A stretch of DNA of 64,000 nt from Gammaproteobacteria bacterium 45_16_T64 (GTDB lineage: Bacteria; Pseudomonadota; Gammaproteobacteria; Pseudomonadales; Ketobacteraceae). Position 1 is the stretch's first letter. The number at the start of each line of letters is the position of its first letter. The stretch is taken from assembly GCA_002162955.1 (NCBI GenBank), contig MABD01000030.1:84740-148739 (forward strand). Direction: 5' to 3'. This document shows, in pieces, positions 51,804 to 62,396 of this stretch. Position numbers and translations under genes: made by a program. The notes under the pieces were generated by a model that worked only from the letters and a program-made list of their open reading frames with translations, did not search any database and was not told the DNA's origin.

Positions 51804-53843
51804 ATGAAAGCGATTTTATCTCCAGCAGTGAGTTTCATAAACAGCATGCGTTATGCTTATAAGTTTATTCTTATAAGCATGCTATTTTATATACCATTAT
51901 GTGTGGTTAGCTCGATGGTGGTTAGCTCCGCTTATAAAGAGGTGACTTTAGCGGACAATAAATTGAAAGGTACGGCAACATTAGAGGTGTTGTTGGAACT
52001 AAAAAAATACGCGGAGCAATACCGTGATTATCGAGTGGTTCTTAGTTTCTTGGAAATTGAACCTTCAGCTTTACCGGAAACCGCAGAATTAGAAGAGAAA
52101 ACAACGGCAAAAATTAAGCAACTGATTGGTGATTTGGAATCACTTGATACCGTGCTTATTGATAGTAGCGGTGAATCAAAATTCATTAGTGCATTCCAAA
52201 CCAAATTTAAACACTTGAGTGGGTCCATACCGAACTTGCAATCTGGCGCCAAATCGCTGTTTGAACTTAATAATGCGCTGGTGCTTATAGTTGAAAATAT
52301 GGTGGATCGCGTATTAGATGGTAGCGGTATCAATTCTGATAGCGATGAATTGTTAAAAGGTTATGTGAAATTTATTCGTGTTGATCTTTTTGATTTACAT
52401 GATTTGTCAGGGCGGACCCGTGCAATTGGTGGGCAAGGATTGACGGGGAGTTATATTGATTCTGCAACATTGGATTTGCTCGACCTGTCCTATTTTGGAC
52501 TAGAGTCGGCCCATGATAGTTTGGAGTCCAGCTTTCAAATAGCGATGCCTGATGGGGCCGAAGAGGCAAGGCGCACATTAGAACAAGTGATCGATGGCGT
52601 TGATTTTATTAAGATCTATATGGATGAACAGGTGATGAATGCTTCATCTTTTTCCATTACGTGGCATCAGTATTTTACTCGTCTATCACAAGAAACTGAG
52701 CATCAATACCGGGTTGCGGATCAAGTAAGGGTGTTGGCTGCCGATCGAGTAAAGCAGAAGAAATCGGATGCCGATAGCCGGATGACGCAAATATTGGTCG
52801 CTGTGGCGCTTGTGTTAATTGTTACGGCATATTTGTATTTGGCATTTTATGTATCCATTCAAGAGTCGATCAACCGTCTGGTTTATGGTGCAGAGAGAAT
52901 GGCTGCTGGTGATATGACTGTGCATATAGACCAAGATCAAGATGATGAAATGGGGTATCTGATCGATCGTTTTAATGACTGCACAGAGAGAGTGCGGGAG
53001 CTGGTGAAACAGGCGACCCTGAATGCGGAAACAGTATTTTCATTGGCGGGTGAAACCAGTGGGATGTCGCAGGAAAGTAACGGTCTAATCAGTCAGCAGA
53101 TGGATGGAACGAATCAAGTTGCTGTGGCAGTTACCGAAATGAACCAAACTGTGCATGGCGTTGCCGACTATACGCGCAATGCAGAAAAAACGGTTCATCA
53201 AACGCGAGACGAGGCAACAGAGGGTGGAAGGATTGTCGAGAAATCCCTCGATCATATTAAAGCGTTATCCAAAGATATAGGGGCAACGACAGAGTCGATC
53301 CACGCGCTAGCCAAAGATAGCGAGAGTATCGCGCAAGTTGTGGATGAAATTAAGGGTATTGCCGCGCAAACTAACTTGCTTGCGTTAAATGCGGCGATTG
53401 AAGCGGCTCGAGCCGGGGAGCAGGGGAGGGGGTTTGCGGTTGTTGCTGATGAGGTCAGGTCGTTGTCGCAACGGACACAAAATTCAACCTCAAATATAGA
53501 GAGTATCATTGAGCAATTTATCTTACGTACGCAAGAATCAGTACAGGCGATGAATCGAAGCTTAACTGTTGCCAATGATACGGTGGATGAGTCTAAACGG
53601 ATAGGGGAGGTGCTTAGCTCTATCAATGAGAAACTGGATACAGTTGTTGAAATGAATACCATGATTTCCCAGTCCTTGACCCAGCAAGCTGATGTCACCA
53701 CGGACATCGATAAGAACATCAATAGTATTCGTACGATGGGGGAGCATGCGGTAGAAAAAGCAGAGTCCACTGCTGACGCTAGCGGTAGGATGGCTGAAGA
53801 AGCGTCGAGCCTTAAGAGAGCCCTTAGCTCATTCACGGTATAG
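51804..53843 (+). CDS. Methyl-accepting chemotaxis protein (first of a tandem pair)
   Basis: 679 residues. TM1 lies at about 18-40, a large helical periplasmic sensor domain of about 280 residues follows, and TM2 ([24 protein letters not shown]) leads to a HAMP domain and the signalling domain. The hairpin tip has the highly conserved [40 protein letters not shown] (written from two adjoining blocks: [20 protein letters not shown] and [20 protein letters not shown]). No CheR-binding pentapeptide at the C-terminus. The ligand is unknown. The upstream region has TTGC-TATACT near 51756-51765, also seen before its paralogue. Confidence 0.92.
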   Translation: MKAILSPAVSFINSMRYAYKFILISMLFYIPLCVVSSMVVSSAYKEVTLADNKLKGTATLEVLLELKKYAEQYRDYRVVLSFLEIEPSALPETAELEEKTTAKIKQLIGDLESLDTVLIDSSGESKFISAFQTKFKHLSGSIPNLQSGAKSLFELNNALVLIVENMVDRVLDGSGINSDSDELLKGYVKFIRVDLFDLHDLSGRTRAIGGQGLTGSYIDSATLDLLDLSYFGLESAHDSLESSFQIAMPDGAEEARRTLEQVIDGVDFIKIYMDEQVMNASSFSITWHQYFTRLSQETEHQYRVADQVRVLAADRVKQKKSDADSRMTQILVAVALVLIVTAYLYLAFYVSIQESINRLVYGAERMAAGDMTVHIDQDQDDEMGYLIDRFNDCTERVRELVKQATLNAETVFSLAGETSGMSQESNGLISQQMDGTNQVAVAVTEMNQTVHGVADYTRNAEKTVHQTRDEATEGGRIVEKSLDHIKALSKDIGATTESIHALAKDSESIAQVVDEIKGIAAQTNLLALNAAIEAARAGEQGRGFAVVADEVRSLSQRTQNSTSNIESIIEQFILRTQESVQAMNRSLTVANDTVDESKRIGEVLSSINEKLDTVVEMNTMISQSLTQQADVTTDIDKNINSIRTMGEHAVEKAESTADASGRMAEEASSLKRALSSFTV

Positions 53844-53942
53844 CCTGATAGGCTAGGTCTATTGTGTTCAAAAACCTAGCATTTTTACGAATCTTGCTAT
53901 ACTGATAGTAATGAATCTATATGATGTGACCACTACCACCTT

Positions 53943-55970
53943 ATGAAAGCTTTGTTTATTCCTGCTATCAAACTGATCAATATGATGCGCTATGCGTATA
54001 AATTTGCGTTGATCAGCTTGTTGTTCTATGTGCCTCTGATTTTTACGAGTTATCTCATCGTAAATGTGGCCTATCAAGCCATTAAAGCAGCGGATAACAA
54101 GCAGCAAGGTGTTGAGATTATTGATCATATTCTCACGCTAAAGCAGCATGCTGAATATTATCGAGACTTTCATATTACCGCGGTAAAATATAGAACAGAT
54201 GAATTTCTAGGAAAAGAATCGCGTAACCGTGCGCGAATTCTTGATGCTGCATTTGAACTTGAAGCGGAAGAATTTAGTCTGATGCTTAACCCCTCACTTG
54301 CAGAAGAGTGGGAGTCAATACGCAAGGAAATAAAAAACCTGGAGCAGGATCGAAGCTCCTTGATGCAGGATCCAAAAAATCTACTTGAGGAAAATAACCA
54401 AGTCGTAGATCACTTGAAGACCTTCTTTGGATTGGTGGTAGAGGCGAGCGGGTTGTCCAATGAGACCGATCCTCAGGTGGTTGGTTCCTTACGGTTTATT
54501 AGCGGTGATTTTTTTAACTTAGCTAAACTTACCGGTATGGGGCGAGCAGGAACGGCGTTTGCGCTAACGTTCTCATATCCACCATCAGATACTTTTGATT
54601 TTCTTGATGCCGTATTTGTCGAGTTAGATAAGTTTAAACCTATCGTTGAGAAAAGTAGTTTACTTTCGATTCCGGAAGATAAGCGGGCAGTGCTCACTTC
54701 TGATTTTGATCTGATGGTCAATGGTATTCTGGAAATAGCAAATTATATCGATTTTAATGTGCTTACCGCCGCGGATTATAATATTCCGCCTGAGCAGGTG
54801 CTTGAAGCGCTTACTACGCATATTAACCCGCAGTACGACTTTATTCATAAAGTTGTCGAGCTCGTACAGGAGAAAGTGGCCTATAAGAAGGCTGATGCGG
54901 AAGCGCAAATGTACCGTACATCTGCCGCCGTACTGTTTGTTCTGTTGGCAACATTTTATCTTTATGTCGGGTTCTATTTGTCGATTCAGGATTCGATTAA
55001 GCAGCTGGTGGAAGGGTCGGATCGAATGGCTAAAGGGGATATGACGCTATCTCTAGTATCTCGATCGGAAGACGAGATGGGAGACCTTACCGATCATTTT
55101 AATGAAACCGCGACGAATATGCGGTCGTTGATCAAGCAAGTTAATGCCAGTGCGGATAGCGTGTTTATTGTTGCCAATGAGACCAAGGAGCGTTCGACAA
55201 AAACACGGGAGAGTATTAATAGTCAGCTGGATGGCACTAGTCAGGTTGCTGTTGCGGTAACAGAAATGACTCAGACGGCACATGGGGTGGCTGATTATAC
55301 CCGTCAAGCTCAGGCGGCGGTGCAAGAAACCAGGGACGAAGCCAACCAAGGGGGGGATATTGTTAAAGTATCGCTGCAAAACATTGAGCACCTTTGCGCT
55401 GAGATAAGGCTTACTACGGATTCTATCAACGCACTTGCGAAAGATAGCGAAAGCATTGCTCAGGTAGTGGACGAAATTAAAGGTATCGCGTCGCAAACCA
55501 ATTTACTGGCATTAAATGCAGCGATCGAAGCAGCACGTGCGGGAGAGCAGGGGCGAGGTTTTGCTGTTGTTGCAGATGAGGTTCGGTCGCTGTCACAGCG
55601 AACTCACGGCTCAACAACAAACATTGAGTCTATTATTGATCGTTTCTTAAAGCGCATTAACGAATCGGTGGAGGCAATGAACCGTAGTGGTAAAGTGGCT
55701 GAGGGAACAGTGATTGAGTCGAGGATGATTGGGACCGTGCTCGATACCATTAATGAAAAGCTCGAAACTATGGTCGAGATGAATAGCATGATTGCACACT
55801 CCGTTTCTCAGCAGGCGGAGGTGTCGGAAGAAATCGACAAGAATGTCAATGAAATAAGGGAAATGGGAGAAGGTGCGGTCGGCCGGGCTGAAAAAACTGC
55901 TACCGCCACTGCTGAGATGGCAGAAGATGCCAATCGATTAAAAGAGGCTCTGAGCTCCTTTAAAGTGTGA
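53943..55970 (+). CDS. Methyl-accepting chemotaxis protein (second of a tandem pair)
   Basis: 675 residues, with the same architecture and N-terminal pattern as the preceding gene ([21 protein letters not shown] versus [21 protein letters not shown] in shorter matched blocks: [10 protein letters not shown] and [10 protein letters not shown]). TM1, a helical periplasmic domain, TM2 ([21 protein letters not shown]), HAMP and a conserved signalling tip follow. The cytoplasmic halves are nearly identical in motif, while the periplasmic sensors have diverged strongly, pointing to duplication followed by ligand change. Ligand unknown; no CheR-binding pentapeptide. Confidence 0.92.
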   Translation: MKALFIPAIKLINMMRYAYKFALISLLFYVPLIFTSYLIVNVAYQAIKAADNKQQGVEIIDHILTLKQHAEYYRDFHITAVKYRTDEFLGKESRNRARILDAAFELEAEEFSLMLNPSLAEEWESIRKEIKNLEQDRSSLMQDPKNLLEENNQVVDHLKTFFGLVVEASGLSNETDPQVVGSLRFISGDFFNLAKLTGMGRAGTAFALTFSYPPSDTFDFLDAVFVELDKFKPIVEKSSLLSIPEDKRAVLTSDFDLMVNGILEIANYIDFNVLTAADYNIPPEQVLEALTTHINPQYDFIHKVVELVQEKVAYKKADAEAQMYRTSAAVLFVLLATFYLYVGFYLSIQDSIKQLVEGSDRMAKGDMTLSLVSRSEDEMGDLTDHFNETATNMRSLIKQVNASADSVFIVANETKERSTKTRESINSQLDGTSQVAVAVTEMTQTAHGVADYTRQAQAAVQETRDEANQGGDIVKVSLQNIEHLCAEIRLTTDSINALAKDSESIAQVVDEIKGIASQTNLLALNAAIEAARAGEQGRGFAVVADEVRSLSQRTHGSTTNIESIIDRFLKRINESVEAMNRSGKVAEGTVIESRMIGTVLDTINEKLETMVEMNSMIAHSVSQQAEVSEEIDKNVNEIREMGEGAVGRAEKTATATAEMAEDANRLKEALSSFKV

Positions 55971-56007
55971 TTGTCATTTTGTCATTTTGTCACTTGCAGC
56001 TTTTTAG

Positions 56008-56745
56008 CTAAAAGAGTTTAGATAGTAGTACTGGTACTGCTGTTTCGACCTTAAGTATTCTTGTCCCGAGGGTAACAGTTTTAAAACCCGCGGCATTCAG
56101 ATTTTCCACTTCATAAGGAATAAATCCGCCTTCTGGCCCAATGGCTAGCACGGTTTCTTGTTCGCTAGCCTCACAAATACCTGCGGAGAGCTCTGGGTGA
56201 GCGATAATGCAGCGTTTGTTGTTGGCGATAGCGGGGAGCTCATCTTCTATAAAGGGCTTAAAACGCTTCTTTAAAACCACCTCTGGCATGATGGTATCGA
56301 CGGCTTGTTCAAGTCCTAGTGTCAGCTGTTCGTTGATGCTGTCCTCCTGCAAGTACGGGCTTTGCCAATAACTTTTTTCAACCTTATAGCTATTGATAAG
56401 AATAAGCTTTTTTACTCCCATCGATGCTGCTGTTTGTAATATCCTACGGAGCATTTTGGGGCGAGGTAGAGAGAGCAGTATTGTTACGGGGAGAGGTGGT
56501 GGTGGCTCGTGTTGGTGTAATACGACTTGCAGGGTGATGCTGTTGCTACCGATATGCTTTACGGTACCGGTTCCCATGCTTCCGTTTATCACGCCAACGC
56601 GTAGCAAATCGCCCACTTCTGCTTTGTGAATGGATTGAATATGTAAAAAGCGTCTATCTCTAAGTATCGCTTCTGCACTGTCGATACGGCTATCGGAGTC
56701 CCCTTGCCATACGAGTTCGTGGGGATGCAATAAGATTAGGTTCAT
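56008..56745 (-). CDS. rsmE: 16S rRNA (uracil1498-N3)-methyltransferase RsmE
   Basis: 245 residues: an N-terminal PUA-like RNA-binding part (RRFLHIQSIHKAEVGDLLRVGV) and a SPOUT methyltransferase with the family blocks LLSLPRPKMLRRILQTAASMGVKKLILINS, GLEQAVD, LAIGPEGGFIPYEVENLNAAGF and VTLGTRILKVETA (listed as short adjoining pieces: LPRPKMLRRILQTAASMG, IGPEGGFIPYEVE, LGTRILKVETA). ATG 56745 is chosen; the upstream TTG start is unlikely. Convergent with the chemoreceptor. Confidence 0.95.
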   Translation of the reverse strand: MNLILLHPHELVWQGDSDSRIDSAEAILRDRRFLHIQSIHKAEVGDLLRVGVINGSMGTGTVKHIGSNSITLQVVLHQHEPPPPLPVTILLSLPRPKMLRRILQTAASMGVKKLILINSYKVEKSYWQSPYLQEDSINEQLTLGLEQAVDTIMPEVVLKKRFKPFIEDELPAIANNKRCIIAHPELSAGICEASEQETVLAIGPEGGFIPYEVENLNAAGFKTVTLGTRILKVETAVPVLLSKLF

Positions 56746-57040
56746 GAATAGCGTACTTGATTTGTTCAAATGGAAGCGCCGATTTTACGGTTAAATGGGG
56801 TAAATGCCAGGAGAAACAGAGCGAACCTAATTAAGTTCCTCTGCTGGGATATTCAATGCTGACGATTGACGCCTTTCGTTACATTTTCATTAGGGCAGAT
56901 TTACCTTCTGCGTGACAATTTACGCTCAAGCCAGTAACCTTGCGGCGCACAGTTTTATGACTATTATTTCAAACTATGCATTTTGGTGTCGATTTACGTA
57001 AATTAGGGCCAATTATTAGGCATAATTCGGAATTCGATGT

Positions 57041-57056
57041 TTGACTGTACGGTCAA
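57041..57056. promoter_or_regulatory. Candidate operator dyad TTGAC-N6-GTCAA
   Basis: TTGACTGTACGGTCAA is palindromic at 14 of 16 positions around a GTAC centre. Length and symmetry resemble TetR-family operators. No TetR gene is adjacent. Confidence 0.45.
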
Positions 57057-57073
57057 GCGCATCGATAATGCGC
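57057..57073. repeat. Dyad GCGCAT-N5-ATGCGC
   Basis: A perfect 6-bp inverted repeat with a five-base spacer, directly abutting the previous dyad. Confidence 0.45.
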
Positions 57074-57099
57074 CGCAAAACAAGAAATCAGAAGTTTAT

Positions 57100-57118
57100 A
57101 GGCTTGTTAGTCAAGCCT
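57100..57118. repeat. Dyad AGGCTTG-N5-CAAGCCT
   Basis: A perfect 7-bp inverted repeat with loop TTAGT, 82 bases before the carboxyltransferase start; probably in its leader. Confidence 0.5.
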
Positions 57119-57200
57119 GTTGACTCAGCCTTGTTGTCATAGTGTTTATGTCCCTAAGAGATGTAATGCACTTACTTGCTATGAAAGAGACAGAGAGCTT

Positions 57201-58928
57201 ATGGGTACCAATCAGAAAGTCATTCCATCTCTGGACAATCCGTTCCAAGAGCCAGAATCCGTAGAATTTAAGATACCAGGAGAGATCAACCGTACTCCTG
57301 GAATATATGAGGAAGCCTTGGCATCAGGCCATGATCTGATGATGCGGCCCCAAACGTCCGCCGGTGTGGTTGCTATCGAGCGACAGCACCAAAAGAAACG
57401 TATGACAGTGTGGGAACGTATCAGAGTGCTCACGGATAAAGAACCGATTGTTCTTTATCAAAACTGGGGAAAGAACCTTGATGGTGCTTCCTTGGTGACG
57501 GCGATAGTGAGTATTGATGGTCGTGATGTCGCGTTGTATGGGCATGACTTCACCGTTCGTGCTGGCTCTATGGATGCTACCAACGGACGCAAGCTTGCGA
57601 ACCTGATCAAACTGGCGGGTGAGCGTGGAATTCCTCTAGTGGGATTAAATGACAGTGCAGGGGCTTATGTACCTGCGGGTGTGGGTGGTCTCGATGGCTA
57701 TTCGGAAGCCTTTACTGCATTACGGAAGATCAGTGGTGTTGTACCAAGTATCATGTGTATGTTTGGTTATAACGCTGGTGGTGGTGCATATTTGCCGCGA
57801 CAAGGTAGCTTTATTATACAACCTGAAGATACTTTCTTTGGTTTGACCGGTCCGGGTGTTGTGAAGTCGGTATTGGGTGAAGATGTAACCGCCGATGAAT
57901 TAGGTGGACCTGGTGTGCATAGTCAATCTGGCGTCGCGGATTTTGTTGTCGCAGATGAGGTGAGTGCATTACGTAAGGTAAAAGAAATACTGAGTTATAT
58001 TCCAGATAATAACTCAAAGGCTGCACCATTTGTCGAAACATCGGATCCAATGGATCGCAAGACCTGGGATGCAGACATACTGCTAAAGAAAGCCTTTAAC
58101 TCTCCTACTGGTTTTAACACCCCTCTTGATATTCGAGTGTTGATTCAGCAAATTTGTGATCACGGTGACTTCTTTGAAATCCAAGAAACTCGAGCACAAA
58201 ATACCGTGTGTGCTTTTGGTCGCCTAGGTGGAAACGTTGTCGGTTTCTGTGCGAATAACAGTGCAGTTGGCTCAGGTCAGATTGATTGTGATGCAGCAAC
58301 TAAAAATGCGCGTTTTATTCGGTTCTGTAACCTTTACAATGTTCCGGTAATCTTTATCGAAGATACCACTGGCTTCTTGCCCGGTACGGAGCAAGAGAGT
58401 CGAGGTATCGTTCAAGCAGGTCGAGCGATGTTGGATGCAATCATTGATTTGCGTACGCCTCGAATGCTCTTCATTGTGCGTAATGCCTATGGTGGTGCCT
58501 ACGCTGCCTTTAACAGCTATGCGACGGGTGCTGATGTTGTTATGGCGTTGCCTACCACTCGCTTGGCGGTAATGGGACCAGCAGGTAAAGAGTTTGTTTA
58601 TAAGAAAGAACTACGTGAAATACGTTCTGCGGTTGCAGCACGTATTGTTGAGCAGTACAAAGTGCTAGCCGGCGGCGGAATGCCTCATGAAACTGCACAA
58701 AAGCAGGCAGAAGCTGACGTGGATGCATGGCTGAAAGAGCAAGAAGCTGCACTTGGCTTGCGTTATGAGCGTGAGCTTATGAATCCTAGAGAAGCATTGA
58801 GCTTGGGCTCCATATCACACTTAGTGATGCCTACCGATATACGTAGCAGCTTAGGACAGCATCTTGAGTTCTTGTTGCGTACTTATAAAGTAGAACCAAT
58901 GACATCTGTACAGCGTGAATTTCACTAA
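57201..58928 (+). CDS. Acyl-CoA carboxylase, carboxyltransferase subunit
   Basis: About 575 residues containing both carboxyltransferase halves on one chain, as in propionyl/methylcrotonyl-CoA carboxylase beta subunits. N half: [29 protein letters not shown]-type block ([20 protein letters not shown]), [35 protein letters not shown] and [21 protein letters not shown] half: [40 protein letters not shown] and [18 protein letters not shown]. It transfers CO2 from carboxybiotin to an acyl-CoA. Substrate unknown. ATG 57201 is preferred over a longer start. It is 11 bases upstream of its partner. Confidence 0.88.
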   Translation: MGTNQKVIPSLDNPFQEPESVEFKIPGEINRTPGIYEEALASGHDLMMRPQTSAGVVAIERQHQKKRMTVWERIRVLTDKEPIVLYQNWGKNLDGASLVTAIVSIDGRDVALYGHDFTVRAGSMDATNGRKLANLIKLAGERGIPLVGLNDSAGAYVPAGVGGLDGYSEAFTALRKISGVVPSIMCMFGYNAGGGAYLPRQGSFIIQPEDTFFGLTGPGVVKSVLGEDVTADELGGPGVHSQSGVADFVVADEVSALRKVKEILSYIPDNNSKAAPFVETSDPMDRKTWDADILLKKAFNSPTGFNTPLDIRVLIQQICDHGDFFEIQETRAQNTVCAFGRLGGNVVGFCANNSAVGSGQIDCDAATKNARFIRFCNLYNVPVIFIEDTTGFLPGTEQESRGIVQAGRAMLDAIIDLRTPRMLFIVRNAYGGAYAAFNSYATGADVVMALPTTRLAVMGPAGKEFVYKKELREIRSAVAARIVEQYKVLAGGGMPHETAQKQAEADVDAWLKEQEAALGLRYERELMNPREALSLGSISHLVMPTDIRSSLGQHLEFLLRTYKVEPMTSVQREFH

Positions 58929-58939
58929 GGGGTTGAAAC

Positions 58940-61822
58940 GTGGATATGCAAACCGATTATTATTTAAATAACCCGTTGGTGAACAAAAGTCGTCGTCGTA
59001 CTGGCGGAGATAGTGCATGGGTAAAGCAATTTAGTTGTGAAGATATGCGGCCGTTGATTATTTGTCGCGGTCCCATTCGTAAGGAAGTGATGGATGTGTG
59101 GCAAGAAATGGGGATGACCCATTATGGTATCTTGCTGTCAGAAAAAGACTCCATTACCTATAACAATGCGCTAGCGCCAGAGCTTCGCCAATTGACCGAC
59201 CCTAGTCGTGTACACCGTGTGCCTGATTATACCGGTGCAGATAAAGTAGAGCGTACGCAACGTATTCAGCAGATCATTTCGATCGCTAAAGATAATAACT
59301 ATAACTGTGTATTTGCCGGTTATGGTTTTATGGCAGAAGAAGAAGAGTTAGTACGTTCTTTTGAAGAAGCCGGTTTGACTTTTATTGGGCCGTGTTCTCA
59401 AACAGTGAGAAGCGCTGGTGCTAAAGATGAAGCAAAGCGTACTGCATTGGAATGTAATGTCAGTGTTACTCCTGGTGTCGATAACCTCACAGCAATAACG
59501 TTGGTTAAAAAGGTCAAAGATCTAGCGGGCCTTAAGGCTGTCGTTAAAGAAAACAACCTTAAAGTTGATGAGGCGGCTTATGCTGCTGAAAAGCTGGAAG
59601 ATGTTGCGGATGATGTGTTGTTTGCATCCTATAAAGCAGGCATTGATCTGATTTCTGTCGAGGAAATCTGTGAAGAAGCTAAGATTCAGGTTGCGGCGAC
59701 ATTTAAGCGCTTCCCTGAGAATCGTATGCGATTGAAAGCTATCGGTGGTGGTGGTGGCAAGGGGCAGCGAATATTAAAAGCGCCAACCTCATATGAAGGT
59801 GAGCTGGAAGCACGCATTGTTGAGGCGTCTCAAAAGGCTCCTGAGCTGTTGATCGAAATTCTTAATGAAGTTAAAACCAACGGTGTTGGCGATAACAAGA
59901 ATATCTTGATCGAATTGAATATAGAGACAACTCGCCACCAAGAGATCCAAGTTATTGGTAATGGCGAATGGTGTATGACGCTAGGGGCGCGTGATTGCTC
60001 CTTGCAGATGCATGAGCAAAAGCTACTTGAAGTATCGCAAACACGAGAAGCATTAACAGCATCAATCGAGCGTGCTTCGGCAGACGGTCGGAAAGAAGAA
60101 GCTGATGCGTTAAAAACTGACTTAGACATCTTGGTGAAAATGGAAGATGAGTCTGAGCGTTTTGGTTTGGCGGTAGGTCTGGATTCAGTATCCACTTTTG
60201 AGTGTATTGTTGATAAAGAAATGCATTTCTTTATGGAAATGAATACTCGAATTCAGGTTGAGCATCGTGTCTCTGAATTGTGTTACTCATTGAAATTCAC
60301 TAACCCAGAAGATAAAGATGATTTCTTTGTCGTTGATTCTCTGGTTGAAGCAATGACATTGATTGCTAAATTCAAGAAGGCGTTACCTAAGCCAGAGCGA
60401 ATTCCTCGTGAGCATGCCTCTGTTGAAGCACGTTTGAATGCAACTAACCGCGCATTAAAACCTCATGCCGGTGGAGTCATTAGCTATTGGTCCAGCCCCC
60501 GTGCGGGAGAGATTCGCGATGATCAGGGGATATCGCTAAGAAACCCAGACAGTGGTCGCTTTATTAAGTACCACTTGGCAGGTGCTTATGACTCTAATAT
60601 CGCATTATTGCTAACGACAGGCGAAGGGCGTTTAGATAGTTATGTGAAGTTGGCAGAAGTGCTGCGCCGTACCAGGCTGACTGGCGAGAATTTGGCGACT
60701 AACCTTGAGTTTCATTATGGTCTTGTTCACTGGTTCCTTGCTGAGAATGTTAACGCTAAGTCTACGACTGGCTTTATCATGCCTTACCTCACCATGGTGG
60801 GTCTGCTAAAGAAAGAAGCCAATGAATTTGATGTGAAACATGCCTTTAAGCAGTTAGTTGCGGGTTACAAAAAGCAAATTTCTGCAGCTCATGGCGATGC
60901 TGAAACGTCGGTGGACGCACTTAAGGGAATTGATAACGCGATGGCTAGAAAGACTAGCTTGTTATTGCGCCCTATGGAAAGTCTGTTAGAAGAGCCTCAC
61001 AACCTGTCGGGTTGGTTGAGTTTAAACAAGGCGAACATTCGATTCAAAGGCGATAGCGTTGAGTGGTTGAAGAACCCAATCGAAGTGTTGGATGAAACTT
61101 ACCATTTCCTCAATATGGATTATCGCGCTGAATTACCTGCGGCAGAATCGATATGGAAGCATGATAATGAATTGTTGCAGAGCGCATTGTCATTCTACGA
61201 GACGCTTAAGACGGCATTAGGTACTGATGAGTATGTTGCGCTCGCAGGCAAGTTGGCAGAAAGTGCGCCTCAAGGCGGTTATGATGCGGATACATGGGCG
61301 AAAGTACAGGCAGCTCACGTAGGCTATCAATCCGGTTTAGAAATATTCAGTGTGCTACCGAAGTTGGCTCAAACGGCGCTTTATTATGAATTGAAGGTGA
61401 ATGCGGATTTAACCATCACCATTCCTTCCAGGCTCACTGATACTGATTTACAAGCAGATATGCAGAAGGTGTTAGTGCCACCACCTGCGACTAAGGCGGA
61501 TGAGTTAGTGGCGGTATGTGGCGGCATGTTCTACGGCCGTGAAGCACCCGGTATGGCTGCGTTTGTTGAAGAGGGTAGTCATGTCGAAGCGGGTGATCCT
61601 ATTTACATCATCGAAGTGATGAAGATGTTTAATAAGATCTATGCGCCTTTCGCTTGCACCATCGACAAAGTGCTGATGGAAAATATGGATGGGGCTATCG
61701 TAAAAGAAGGTCATTCATTATTTAAAGTTACGCCTGACGAAGTGGTGATTGAAGAAGATCCAGCGGTAGTGTCTAAGCGTCGTAAAGCACGTACGGAAGA
61801 GTTGTTGCTTGGTTTGATCTAA
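58940..61822 (+). CDS. Acyl-CoA carboxylase, biotin carboxylase-biotin carrier subunit
   Basis: A 960-residue fused subunit. The biotin carboxylase part has the N-terminal fold (LIICRGPIRKEVMDVWQEMG), the ATP-grasp Gly loop KAIGGGGGKGQRI near 270, and FFMEMNTRIQVEHRVSEL. The segment between the PG turn (about 178) and the Gly loop is about 90 residues, against about 30 in ordinary enzymes. A long middle domain (about 540-830) precedes the biotin carrier domain with EVMKMFNKI, where Lys895 would be biotinylated (AMKM is more usual than VMKM). GTG 58940 has AAGGGG seven bases upstream. A terminator follows. Confidence 0.85.
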   Translation: MDMQTDYYLNNPLVNKSRRRTGGDSAWVKQFSCEDMRPLIICRGPIRKEVMDVWQEMGMTHYGILLSEKDSITYNNALAPELRQLTDPSRVHRVPDYTGADKVERTQRIQQIISIAKDNNYNCVFAGYGFMAEEEELVRSFEEAGLTFIGPCSQTVRSAGAKDEAKRTALECNVSVTPGVDNLTAITLVKKVKDLAGLKAVVKENNLKVDEAAYAAEKLEDVADDVLFASYKAGIDLISVEEICEEAKIQVAATFKRFPENRMRLKAIGGGGGKGQRILKAPTSYEGELEARIVEASQKAPELLIEILNEVKTNGVGDNKNILIELNIETTRHQEIQVIGNGEWCMTLGARDCSLQMHEQKLLEVSQTREALTASIERASADGRKEEADALKTDLDILVKMEDESERFGLAVGLDSVSTFECIVDKEMHFFMEMNTRIQVEHRVSELCYSLKFTNPEDKDDFFVVDSLVEAMTLIAKFKKALPKPERIPREHASVEARLNATNRALKPHAGGVISYWSSPRAGEIRDDQGISLRNPDSGRFIKYHLAGAYDSNIALLLTTGEGRLDSYVKLAEVLRRTRLTGENLATNLEFHYGLVHWFLAENVNAKSTTGFIMPYLTMVGLLKKEANEFDVKHAFKQLVAGYKKQISAAHGDAETSVDALKGIDNAMARKTSLLLRPMESLLEEPHNLSGWLSLNKANIRFKGDSVEWLKNPIEVLDETYHFLNMDYRAELPAAESIWKHDNELLQSALSFYETLKTALGTDEYVALAGKLAESAPQGGYDADTWAKVQAAHVGYQSGLEIFSVLPKLAQTALYYELKVNADLTITIPSRLTDTDLQADMQKVLVPPPATKADELVAVCGGMFYGREAPGMAAFVEEGSHVEAGDPIYIIEVMKMFNKIYAPFACTIDKVLMENMDGAIVKEGHSLFKVTPDEVVIEEDPAVVSKRRKARTEELLLGLI

Positions 61823-61844
61823 GTCTACTTTTCGCCAGTAATAC

Positions 61845-61881
61845 AAAACCATCCAAATAACAGTATTTGGGTGGTTTTTTT
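61845..61881 (+). terminator. Rho-independent terminator of the carboxylase operon
   Basis: A 15-bp stem AAAACCATCCAAATA / TATTTGGGTGGTTTT (one G-T pair) with loop ACAG, followed by a run of seven T. It starts 22 bases after the stop. Confidence 0.85.
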
Positions 61882-61894
61882 ATGGGTAGAGTTA

Positions 61895-62368
61895 ATGATG
61901 AAGAATATCGATATTGTTCGCGACATGCTGCGGGAGCAGGTGCCGCTATTGAAGCACTTGGGTATTTCGGTATCGGAATATGGTGATTTGAAGGTCTTGG
62001 TTGAGGCGCCACTGGAGCCTAACGTGAATACCCATGGTACTGCCTTCGCAGGAAGTTTATATTGCGTGGGGGCAATGACAGGGTGGAGTTTGACCCATCT
62101 TTCGTTGATGGATGCTGGGTACAAACCCAGTGTAGTGCTGGCAAAGGCTGAGGTGGAGTATAAGAAGCCGGTTACCCATGATATCAGCGCGACTACCGGG
62201 ATAAGTAAGCAAGAGTTTACGCGGTTTCTCGCTGATTTTGAGACAAAAGGGAAAGCCCGCTTGTCTGCTAATGTGATAATTCACTGTGATAACCAGGAGG
62301 CGGTGATTATTACGGCGCAATATGTTGCGTTTAATAATGCGGTGCTTAATATCGATGCTGGAAAGTAA
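61895..62368 (+). CDS. Thioesterase, YiiD C-terminal-type hot-dog domain
   Basis: About 157 residues of the hot-dog thioesterase family (YiiD_C type): MLREQVPLLKHLGISVSEY, APLEPNVNTHGTAFAGSLYC with the catalytic-type Asn/His turn, GWSLTHLSLMDAGY, LAKAEVEYKKPVTHDI. It probably hydrolyses an acyl-CoA or acyl-ACP thioester; substrate unknown. It follows the carboxylase terminator, so it is likely a separate transcript or a read-through partner. ATG 61895 (or 61898) is chosen; the longer frame begins inside the terminator. Confidence 0.85.
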   Translation: MMKNIDIVRDMLREQVPLLKHLGISVSEYGDLKVLVEAPLEPNVNTHGTAFAGSLYCVGAMTGWSLTHLSLMDAGYKPSVVLAKAEVEYKKPVTHDISATTGISKQEFTRFLADFETKGKARLSANVIIHCDNQEAVIITAQYVAFNNAVLNIDAGK

Positions 62369-62396
62369 CGCTTCTTAGTCTTATAAGGGGAGCGCT

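Larger units (their letters stand above)
56770..57119. other. Long regulatory region upstream of the acyl-CoA carboxylase operon
   Basis: No gene was recognised. It holds a perfect palindrome ATTTACGTAAAT (56992-57003) and three adjoining dyads between 57041 and 57118, described separately. Promoter boxes were not assigned with confidence. Confidence 0.5.

Noticed and set aside
55975-56000. TCATTTTG short direct repeats and the TTTTAGCTAAAA palindrome between the chemoreceptor and rsmE
   Set aside because: Too short and AT-rich to claim a function.
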